Source: Merdivivens faecigallinarum
Lineage (GTDB): Bacteria > Bacteroidota > Bacteroidia > Bacteroidales > UBA932
DNA length: 11,713 nucleotides
Direction: 5' to 3'
Assembly (NCBI GenBank): GCA_017695055.1
Contig: JADILY010000109.1
Span: forward strand, 1 to 11,713
The translations under genes and the position numbers were made by a program. Every line of letters begins with the position of its first letter. Position 1 is the first letter of the stretch. Below are positions 5,862-11,713 of the stretch, piece by piece. The notes beneath the pieces are model-generated. The model searched no databases, was not told where the DNA came from, and was given only the letters and a program-made list of their open reading frames with translations.

Positions 5862-6827
5862 TTACCATGCCAGGGCGCTGGCTCCTAAGATTGCAGCATC
5901 GGATTCTTTCAGTTGGGAGAAGATGATTTTGATTTTGTCTTTCCAAATCGAAAGCATGTTTTTGTTCATCGCCTCTTCAAGAGGGATGCGCAGCAAATCC
6001 CCGGCCCTTGCAAGCCCTCCGAACAGCACTATGGCTTCGGGCGCGCTGAATGCGACGAAATCCGCGATGTTTTCTCCCAGTATCCTTCCGGTAAAATCGA
6101 AAATTTTCTTTGCAAATTCGTCACCTCCGGCGGCCGCCTCATAAATGTCCTTTGAGGTTATGTCTACCTTCCCTCTGAGCACCGTCCGGGCATCCGGATA
6201 GGTCTCAAGCCATTCTCGGGCTGTGCGTGCGACACCGATAGCGGAACAGTAGGTTTCGAGGCAACCGTTCCTTCCGCAGTTGCAGGCCCTTCCGCCCCTC
6301 ACGGCGCAGGTGTGCCCGAGTTCTCCGGCGAAACCGTCGTGTCCGTATAGAATCTGCCCGTTTATGACTATCCCGGAACCTATCCCCGTGCCGAGGGTAA
6401 TCATTATGAAGTCTTTCATGCCTTTGGCTGCCCCGTATGTCATTTCACCCATCGCGGCGGCGTTGGCATCGTTGGTTATCACGACCGGCAGGCCATCCAT
6501 TTTCTCGGACAGAAGCCTTGCAAGCGGAGTCGCCCCGTTCCTGGCCGACCATGATATGTTTACAGCGTTGGCTATTTCTCCTGTATAATAATTGGCATTA
6601 GGTGCGCCTACGCCTATTCCGCGTACCATGCCTTCTGCACCTGCATGGCTTATAAGTTCTTTCAGCCCGTTTTTTACATCTTCGAGATAGGGTCCGACTT
6701 CGTCATGGGTGTCCGTCCGCACGACGTTTTTCGCGAGTACGTTGCCGCGGGCGTCGACAATTCCCATTTTTGTCGTCTGGCCTCCTATGTCGATACCGAT
6801 TACATACGGTTTGAGTCCTTCGTTCAT
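5862..6827 (-). CDS. ROK-family sugar kinase, probably glucokinase
   Basis: A 321-residue cytoplasmic kinase that would transfer phosphate from ATP to a hexose. The N-terminal phosphate-binding motif DIGGQTTKMGIVD starts at residue 13. The ROK signature is complete: TNDANAAA with catalytic Asp120, LGTGIGSGIVINGQ (145-158), GHDGFAGELGH (162-172, with Glu169 and His172) and the zinc site CNCGRNGC (Cys182, Cys184, Cys189). Length is normal for ROK sugar kinases. There is no N-terminal helix-turn-helix, so it is an enzyme and not a NagC/XylR-type repressor. It lies 28 bases downstream of a sugar permease gene on the same strand, which supports uptake and phosphorylation of the same sugar. Glucose is the likeliest substrate, but fructose, mannose or an N-acetyl sugar cannot be excluded by sequence. 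Confidence 0.9.
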   Translation of the reverse strand: MNEGLKPYVIGIDIGGQTTKMGIVDARGNVLAKNVVRTDTHDEVGPYLEDVKNGLKELISHAGAEGMVRGIGVGAPNANYYTGEIANAVNISWSARNGATPLARLLSEKMDGLPVVITNDANAAAMGEMTYGAAKGMKDFIMITLGTGIGSGIVINGQILYGHDGFAGELGHTCAVRGGRACNCGRNGCLETYCSAIGVARTAREWLETYPDARTVLRGKVDITSKDIYEAAAGGDEFAKKIFDFTGRILGENIADFVAFSAPEAIVLFGGLARAGDLLRIPLEEAMNKNMLSIWKDKIKIIFSQLKESDAAILGASALAW

Positions 6828-6855
6828 GTCGATATAATATATAAGGTATTGTAAA

Positions 6856-8127
6856 TTATTCTGTAGGAATATCCTTGTTTACGTTTCTTGAACCGGCTAC
6901 GGCAAAGAAAAGTATGTAGGCGAGTCCGGCTACGAGGAGCCAGTAACTGTTGAGGAAGCCTATTCCGTCAGCGATTGCTCCCTGGATGGCAGGAAGTATG
7001 CCGCCTCCGCATACCATCATCATGAATATTCCGGATGCCGCCGATGTATATTTTCCGAGTCCCTCGACTGCAAGGTTGAATATTCCTCCCCACATTACCG
7101 ACGTGCAGAGGCCGCAGAGCACGAGCAACAGGCAGTTGACTGGTACTTCGGCAAGTCCGAAGGACAGGTCGCTCTTGAATACCGGCATGTTTATCAGATT
7201 GTGGCTCGGAAGGAAAATTGCCAGGCAAATCAGTATGATGCCGAGTGTCGAAACGGCCGTAAGCATGGCCTTGCTCGAAATCTTGCCTCCCAATACTCCG
7301 CCGATAAGCCTTCCGACAAGCATCAGCAGCCAATATGTTCCGACGACCGTTCCTGCAATGGTAGGGTCTATGCCTGCTCCGCTTGCCGGATCCGTCATGA
7401 ACAGGTTCATAATGTTTGGAATGCCGACTTCGACTCCCACATAGATGAATATGGCGATGATTCCGAGTTTGAAATGCCTGAACGATAAAGCGCTGTGTTT
7501 TTCCTTGGCCTGGCCTTCCTCTTTCTTGATTATGTAAGGCTCAGGTATTTTCGAGAGTGCGAGAACGATGAATGCCGCTGCGAAAATTCCCATGGCAAGG
7601 TAGAATACAGGGTTGGCGTTTGAGATTTGCGCCCCGGCGAGGTTACCTATGAGATAGCCTCCGAGGACAGGCGCGAGGGTCGCCGCTATGGAGTTGATAG
7701 AGCCTCCGAACTGTATGAGCTGGTTCCCTTTGTTGCCTCCGCCTCCGAGGGTGTTGAGCATCGGGTTCACGACCGTATTGAGCATACACATCGAAAATCC
7801 GGAAATGAATGCTCCGAGCAGGTAAATGTAAAAATTGTCGGCCACTCCGGACAGGAAAGATATCAGTACTCCGGTGAATCCGACAGCCACTGCGGCGAGA
7901 GCGGTTTTCTTGTATCCGATTTTCTGCAACATCATGCCGGAAGGTATACCCATGCACAGGTATGCGAGGAAATTGGCGAGCGTACCCCACTGCGACTGGA
8001 AGTTGCTAAGCTCGAAATGTGATTTGACGATGACCCCGAGAGGGTTCTGAATGCCTGTAACAAAAGCTATCATGAAAAACAGAGCGAACATGATTGCGAT
8101 TGCCAGAACGTTTTTCTTTGAACTCAT
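6856..8127 (-). CDS. FHS-family sugar:proton symporter (GluP/FucP-like)
   Basis: A 423-residue inner-membrane permease of the major facilitator superfamily with about 12 hydrophobic segments. They are split into two halves by a charged cytoplasmic loop near 192-219 (KIPEPYIIKKEEGQAKEK). Typical fucose/glucose-galactose permease features are present: the GTLANFLAYLCMGIPSGMML segment with GYKK after it (48-74), NTVVNPMLNTLG (117-128), GGSINSIAATLAPVLGGYLI (141-160) and EVGIPNIMNLF (233-243). It is first in an operon with the ROK kinase, with a promoter about 60 bases upstream. Glucose or galactose uptake is the likely role; fucose is less likely because no fucose pathway genes are adjacent. Specificity within the family is not readable from sequence alone. 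Confidence 0.9.
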   Translation of the reverse strand: MSSKKNVLAIAIMFALFFMIAFVTGIQNPLGVIVKSHFELSNFQSQWGTLANFLAYLCMGIPSGMMLQKIGYKKTALAAVAVGFTGVLISFLSGVADNFYIYLLGAFISGFSMCMLNTVVNPMLNTLGGGGNKGNQLIQFGGSINSIAATLAPVLGGYLIGNLAGAQISNANPVFYLAMGIFAAAFIVLALSKIPEPYIIKKEEGQAKEKHSALSFRHFKLGIIAIFIYVGVEVGIPNIMNLFMTDPASGAGIDPTIAGTVVGTYWLLMLVGRLIGGVLGGKISSKAMLTAVSTLGIILICLAIFLPSHNLINMPVFKSDLSFGLAEVPVNCLLLVLCGLCTSVMWGGIFNLAVEGLGKYTSAASGIFMMMVCGGGILPAIQGAIADGIGFLNSYWLLVAGLAYILFFAVAGSRNVNKDIPTE

Positions 8128-8191
8128 AATATTTTGCTTTATTGAATTATTTATTTCGTGCAGTTTCCGAAAATGTCTCGCAAAAGACTGT

Positions 8192-8222
8192 CAAAGGTAT
8201 GGATTTTTTGAAAAAATAGCAA
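8192..8222 (-). promoter_or_regulatory. Promoter of the permease-kinase operon
   Basis: On the minus strand: TTG (8222-8220), 20 bases, then TACCTTTG (8199-8192), a good Bacteroidota promoter. The expected start near 8186 gives a leader of about 58 bases. The 13-bp tandem repeats begin 11 bases upstream of its -33 element. Confidence 0.75.
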
Positions 8223-8232
8223 AAAGGACTAT

Positions 8233-8271
8233 CTTCAGGTAAAAACTTCAGGTAAAAACTTCAGGTAAAAA
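8233..8271. repeat. Three perfect tandem copies of a 13-bp repeat
   Basis: CTTCAGGTAAAAA occurs at 8233-8245, 8246-8258 and 8259-8271 without a mismatch. On the minus strand each unit is TTTTTACCTGAAG, so the first one supplies the T-tract of the DUF1015 terminator, and the array lies directly upstream of the sugar operon promoter. Confidence 0.97.
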
Positions 8272-8305
8272 CAGAAGACGGCCAAAAGCGATTTTGGCCG
8301 TCTTC
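8267..8305 (-). terminator. Terminator of the serC-serA-DUF1015 operon
   Basis: A perfect 14-bp stem, GAAGACGGCCAAAA (8274-8287) with its complement (8292-8305), closes a GCGA loop on the plus strand. On the minus strand the stem is followed by TGTTTTTACC. It begins 19 bases after the DUF1015 stop codon. Confidence 0.93.
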
Positions 8306-8324
8306 GTTAATAAATGTGCCGGTG

Positions 8325-9569
8325 TTACCTGCTTTCCAGTTTGTGGATTGCGAGTCCGCTGCGGAGTTTAGGCTCGAACCATGTCGTCTTAGGCGGCATG
8401 ATGTTTCCTGTGTCCGCAATCGTAATCAGCTGGTCCATGGTGACTGGGTACAGTGCGAAGGCCGCAACCATTTCGCCTGAATCTACCCTGCGGCTGAGCT
8501 CGCCGAGACCGCGGATGCCTCCTACGAAGTCGATTCTCTTCGAAGTGCGGAGGTCTTTGATGTCCAACAGCTTGTCGAATACGAGATTCGAAAGCACGGT
8601 TACATCGAGGACACCGATAGGGTCTTTGTCATCGTACCTTCCCGGTTTTGCCGTCAGCGAATACCAATTGCCGCCGAGGTACATCGAGAAGTTGTGGAGT
8701 CCGGCCGGAGCATAGATGTCCTTGCCTTTCATTTCGACTTCGAAGTCCTCTTTCAGTTTTTCTATGAACTGCTCCGGAGTCATTCCGTTCAGGTCTTTGA
8801 CAACGCGGTTGTAGTCGATAATCTTGAGCTGGCTTTCAGGGAATACCACAGCCATGAAGAAGTTGTACTCTTCATCGCCCGTGTGATGCGGGTTCTGTGC
8901 GCGTTTCTCGGCTCCCACGCGAGCGGCTGCCGCCGTCCTGTGGTGTCCGTCAGCTACATAGAATGCAGGTATGCCTGCGAAGATTTCGGTAATGCGTGCG
9001 ATGGTCTTGTCATCATCGATTACCCAGAAGTGGTGTCCGAAACCGTCCTCGGCAACGAAATCGTACTCGGCCGGTTTGCCTTTGACGGTATTTTCCACTA
9101 TCCTGTTAAGCTCTTCGTTGTCCCTGTAAGCGAAGAATACCGGTTCTATATTCGCATCCTGGATGCGCACGTGAACCATGCGGTCGTCCTCCTTGTCCTT
9201 GCGGGTGAGTTCGTGCTTCTTGATTTTTCCGCTGGAATAGTCGTCCGTATGGGCGCAGAGCACGATTCCGTACTGGGTACGTCCGTCCATGGTCTGTGCG
9301 TATACATAGTACTCTTCCTTCTTGTCCTGAACGAGCCAGCCCTTTTCCTGCCAGAGCTTGAAGTTCTCGACTGCCTTGTCGTATGCAGGCTGGGAGTGCT
9401 CGTCGATGATAGGGTTGAAGTCTATCTCCGGCTTGGTTATGTGCAGGAGGGATTTCTCGCCTGCCATTGCCTTCGCTTCCTCGGAGTTGAGCACATCGTA
9501 AGGAGGTGCGGCTACTTCGGTAACTATGTTTTTCGGCGGCCTTACGGCTGCAAAAGGTTTTACTCTCAT
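8325..9569 (-). CDS. DUF1015 family protein in the serine operon
   Basis: A 414-residue conserved protein whose biochemical function I do not know. It carries the family hallmarks: N-terminal APPYDVLNSEEA (from about 21), HELTRKDKEDDR (119-130), FFAYRD (145-150) and ADGHHRTAAA (206-215, DGHHR at 207-211). The length is normal and there is no signal peptide or membrane segment, so it should be cytoplasmic. It is the last gene of a tight operon after serC and serA (35-base gap) and ends at a strong terminator. As I recall, DUF1015 genes often neighbour serA/serC in Bacteroidota and some Firmicutes, which points to a role linked to serine or phosphoserine. The DGHHR motif resembles that of ParB-fold proteins, including the free serine kinase SerK. 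This link is my inference. Confidence 0.88.
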   Translation of the reverse strand: MRVKPFAAVRPPKNIVTEVAAPPYDVLNSEEAKAMAGEKSLLHITKPEIDFNPIIDEHSQPAYDKAVENFKLWQEKGWLVQDKKEEYYVYAQTMDGRTQYGIVLCAHTDDYSSGKIKKHELTRKDKEDDRMVHVRIQDANIEPVFFAYRDNEELNRIVENTVKGKPAEYDFVAEDGFGHHFWVIDDDKTIARITEIFAGIPAFYVADGHHRTAAAARVGAEKRAQNPHHTGDEEYNFFMAVVFPESQLKIIDYNRVVKDLNGMTPEQFIEKLKEDFEVEMKGKDIYAPAGLHNFSMYLGGNWYSLTAKPGRYDDKDPIGVLDVTVLSNLVFDKLLDIKDLRTSKRIDFVGGIRGLGELSRRVDSGEMVAAFALYPVTMDQLITIADTGNIMPPKTTWFEPKLRSGLAIHKLESR

Positions 9570-9604
9570 GATGTTTTCTTTAAAAATTAAAAACAGCCCG
9601 TTAA

Positions 9605-10528
9605 TTAAAATTTGTTAAGCTGGAACCTCGTTTCGCCTTTGGTGAAGAAGCCTACGATCTGGTTTGCAGCGGCAAGACCGGCGTTGATGTTTGCTTCGGC
9701 GGTTTCGGCTCCCATTTTCTTAGGGGTTGCGAATACCCTCTTTCCGAATTTTTCGTTCAGTTCGGCCTGGTTGCCGGCTGCGATATCGGTGATGTATTTG
9801 AGGTCGGTGCGCTCTTCAAGGACTTTCACCAGTTCTTCTTCGTTGATGACTTCCTTCCTTGCGGAATTAATCAGGCAGCCTCCCTTAGGCATCCTTGAAA
9901 CCAAAGCGTATCCTATGGAGTTCTTCGTTTCAGGGGTTGCCGGGATGTGAAGCGATACGAAATCGTTTTCAGAGTAAAGCTGTTCCAATGATTCTGCTAC
10001 TTCAACCCCTTCGGCCTTGATTCTGTCGGCAGGTACGAACGGGTCGAATGCCATTACTTTCATTCCGAGGGCCTTCGCTTTTTCGGCTACAAGGCGTCCC
10101 ACGTGGCCGAAAGCCTGGATGCCTATGCGTTTGCCTATGAGCTCGGTGCCGGTTCCAGGAGTGAAGCAGTTACGCGACATGTAAACCATGAAGCCCATTA
10201 CAAGTTCCGCAACGGCGTTGGAGTTCTGTCCCGGAGTGTTCATGGCCACAATCTTGCGTGCGGAGCATGCTTCGAGGTCGAGGTTGTCGAAGCCGGCGCC
10301 TGCGCGAACCACTATCTTGAGGTTCTTTGCGGCATCGATTACATCCTTGGTGACTTTGTCTGAACGGACGATGAGCGCGTCGGCATCGGCCACTGCTTCA
10401 AGAAGCTGGGATTTGTCCGTGTATTTTTCGAGGAGGGCGAGTTCATAGCCTGCGCCTTCTACGATGCTTCTGATTCCGTTTACGGCTGCTGCCGCAAATG
10501 GTTTTTCCGTGGCAACGAGTACTTTCAT
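9605..10528 (-). CDS. serA: D-3-phosphoglycerate dehydrogenase, short form without ACT domain
   Basis: A 307-residue NAD-dependent dehydrogenase (EC 1.1.1.95) that oxidises 3-phosphoglycerate to 3-phosphohydroxypyruvate, the first step of serine synthesis. Visible motifs are RAGAGFDNLD (75-84), NTPGQNSNAVAEL (97-109), the nucleotide-binding IGIQAFGHVGR (135-145) with FDPF (161-164) carrying the NAD-selecting Asp, and NSARKEVINEEEL with Arg224. The usual catalytic TPHIG is replaced by TPKKMG (268-273), so Lys takes the place of His. The first Gly of GxGxxG is Ala139. There is no C-terminal ACT domain, so serine feedback of the E. coli type is not expected. An upstream in-frame ATG at 10552 was rejected because AGGAGG lies seven bases before the ATG at 10528. 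It is the second gene of the serC operon. Confidence 0.92.
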   Translation of the reverse strand: MKVLVATEKPFAAAAVNGIRSIVEGAGYELALLEKYTDKSQLLEAVADADALIVRSDKVTKDVIDAAKNLKIVVRAGAGFDNLDLEACSARKIVAMNTPGQNSNAVAELVMGFMVYMSRNCFTPGTGTELIGKRIGIQAFGHVGRLVAEKAKALGMKVMAFDPFVPADRIKAEGVEVAESLEQLYSENDFVSLHIPATPETKNSIGYALVSRMPKGGCLINSARKEVINEEELVKVLEERTDLKYITDIAAGNQAELNEKFGKRVFATPKKMGAETAEANINAGLAAANQIVGFFTKGETRFQLNKF

Positions 10529-10535
10529 GTTTTTT

Positions 10536-10541
10536 CCTCCT
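10536..10541 (-). promoter_or_regulatory. Strong Shine-Dalgarno site of serA
   Basis: AGGAGG on the minus strand, seven bases before the ATG at 10528. It is the best ribosome-binding site in the window and decides the serA start. Confidence 0.8.
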
Positions 10542-10566
10542 ATGATTTTCAAATGATTAAAGCCGG

Positions 10567-11640
10567 TTATTTGTGTGAAGCCTCGAAATCCTGCATGGTC
10601 TTGATGAGGGCTTCAACGCTCTCTACAGGGCATGCGTTATAGATTGAAGCGCGGAATCCGCCTACTGAACGGTGGCCCTTGATGCCTACCATGCCGCGTT
10701 CTTTTGCGAATGCGAGGAATTCGTCCTGGAGCGCCTCGTGTCCCGGAGCCATTACGAAGCATACGTTCATGATTGAACGGTCTTCCTTGTCGGCTGTACC
10801 CATGAACATGGAGTTGCGGTCGATTTCATTGTAAAGCATTTCGGCTTTCTTCATGTTGATTTTGTGGATGGCTTCCACTCCGCCGATGCCTTTGAGCCAT
10901 TTGAGGGTCTCGGTCATCACGAAAATGGAGAATACAGGAGGGGTGTTGAACATGCTCTGTCCGTCGATGTGTGTACGGTAGTCGAGCATGGTAGGGAGGT
11001 AACGGCTTACCTTTCCGAGGATGTCCCTCTTGACGATGACGAAAGTAACGCCTGCAGGGCCGACATTCTTCTGCGCGCCGCCGTAGATGAGGGCGTATTT
11101 TTTAACGTCGACAGGACGGCTCATGATGTCGGATGACATGTCCGCAACCAGGTTTACAGGGCAGTCCATATCGTACTTGATTTCGGTACCCTTGATAGTG
11201 TTGTTGGTAGTGATGTGGAAATAATCGAGGTCGGTAGGAATTTCGTATCCTTTAGGGATGTAGCAGAAATTCCTGTCGGCTGAAGAAGCGACACAGATTG
11301 CATTTCCGATTCCCTGTGCTTCCTTGAGGGCTTTCTTTGCCCATACTCCTGTTTCAAGATAACCTGCCTTGTTTTCGAGGAGGTTCATTGCTACATAAAG
11401 GAACTGGAGGCTTGCACCGCCGCCGAGGAAAAGCACTTCGTATTCGTCAGGAATATTGAGGAGCTCCCTCCACAGTGAACGGCATTCGTCCATTACCGCT
11501 TCCCATTCTTTCGACCTGTGGGAAACTTCGATTACCGACATTCCGGTACCTTTGAAATCAACAAGCGCTGCACGAGCAGCCTCGATTGCCTGTTTAGGCA
11601 GAACGCAAGGGCCTGCGTTGAAGTTATAAGCTGTTTTCAT
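10567..11640 (-). CDS. serC: Phosphoserine aminotransferase
   Basis: A 357-residue PLP-dependent class V aminotransferase (EC 2.6.1.52) that converts 3-phosphohydroxypyruvate and glutamate to O-phosphoserine and 2-oxoglutarate. It can also act in pyridoxal phosphate synthesis. Family features: the start YNFNAGPCVLP (5-15), EVSHRSKEW (38-46), LFLGGGASLQF (70-80), TTNNTIKGTE (144-153), ADMSSDIMSRP (166-176) and YGGAQKNVGPAG (186-197) with Lys191 as the PLP Schiff-base lysine. It ends with the GHRSVGGFRASIYNA motif (about 321-335). Length is standard and the enzyme is cytoplasmic. It is first in the operon, with serA 38 bases downstream, so the two enzymes of consecutive steps are made together. 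No phosphoserine phosphatase gene is in the window. Confidence 0.97.
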   Translation of the reverse strand: MKTAYNFNAGPCVLPKQAIEAARAALVDFKGTGMSVIEVSHRSKEWEAVMDECRSLWRELLNIPDEYEVLFLGGGASLQFLYVAMNLLENKAGYLETGVWAKKALKEAQGIGNAICVASSADRNFCYIPKGYEIPTDLDYFHITTNNTIKGTEIKYDMDCPVNLVADMSSDIMSRPVDVKKYALIYGGAQKNVGPAGVTFVIVKRDILGKVSRYLPTMLDYRTHIDGQSMFNTPPVFSIFVMTETLKWLKGIGGVEAIHKINMKKAEMLYNEIDRNSMFMGTADKEDRSIMNVCFVMAPGHEALQDEFLAFAKERGMVGIKGHRSVGGFRASIYNACPVESVEALIKTMQDFEASHK

Positions 11641-11698
11641 TACAAATTTTGTATAAATTATATTTAAATCATTTCAGTCTATAAGCTGCTATTCGCCG

Positions 11699-11706
11699 CA
11701 AAGTTA
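11699..11706 (-). promoter_or_regulatory. Promoter -7 box of the serC operon
   Basis: On the minus strand this reads TAACTTTG, fitting TAnnTTTG. The start would be near 11692, about 52 bases before serC. The -33 element lies beyond the window edge. Confidence 0.6.
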
Positions 11707-11713
11707 CAGATTT

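Noticed and set aside
5862..6827. ROK transcriptional repressor (NagC/XylR type)
   Set aside because: There is no N-terminal helix-turn-helix; the protein starts directly with the kinase phosphate-binding motif and has the catalytic Asp and zinc site.
8233..8271. Possible CRISPR array
   Set aside because: The 13-bp units are directly adjacent without spacers and are too short for CRISPR repeats; no cas gene is present.
8694..9590. 298-residue open frame on the plus strand
   Set aside because: It is fully antisense to the well-supported DUF1015 gene and has no recognisable domain or promoter; it is a codon-bias shadow.
10529..10552. Earlier in-frame ATG for serA (adds 8 residues)
   Set aside because: The AGGAGG site is spaced for the ATG at 10528, and the protein starting MKVLVATEKP matches the expected beta strand start of the family.

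Overview
The window comes from a member of the Bacteroidota, most likely order Bacteroidales. The evidence is the repeated use of the phylum's promoter form (TTG, 19-20 bases, TAnnTTTG), the general lack of Shine-Dalgarno sequences, lipoproteins with a BACON-type domain, an FHS-type sugar permease next to a ROK kinase, a short phosphoglycerate dehydrogenase of the Bacteroides/Entamoeba type, and moderate GC with AT-rich gaps. The genus cannot be fixed from the sequence alone. No mobile element, CRISPR array or phage gene was seen.

Layout. Bases 1-42 hold the 5' half of a tRNA-Leu(CAG) on the minus strand, cut by the window edge, with its own promoter box. Next, also on minus, is a YgjP-like zinc metallopeptidase (99-1028). 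A divergent promoter drives rpsO (1155-1430), followed by a terminator, a hairpin-bearing leader and pnp (1576-3834), which ends at a strong terminator. From about 3900 to 5820 lie two AT-richer plus-strand lipoprotein genes: an unrecognised one (3993-4688) and a BACON-domain one (5020-5748). The second has a long leader that can fold in two mutually exclusive ways. All three plus-strand terminators from pnp onward are preceded by versions of the same ACGGAAA...AAAAGG sequence.

From 5862 to the right edge all genes are on the minus strand and form two operons. The first (transcribed from 8127 down to 5862) encodes a sugar permease and a ROK-family sugar kinase, which together would import and phosphorylate a hexose. 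The second (11640 down to 8325) is serC-serA-DUF1015. It covers the dehydrogenase and transaminase steps of serine synthesis from 3-phosphoglycerate, plus a conserved protein of unknown function. Between the two operons sit a 14-bp terminator hairpin, three perfect tandem copies of a 13-bp repeat, and the sugar operon promoter.

Most of the window is conserved core genome. The parts that most deserve a second look are the DUF1015 protein in the serine operon, the Lys-for-His change in SerA, the structured leader before the BACON lipoprotein gene, the shared pre-terminator element, and the 13-bp tandem repeat.
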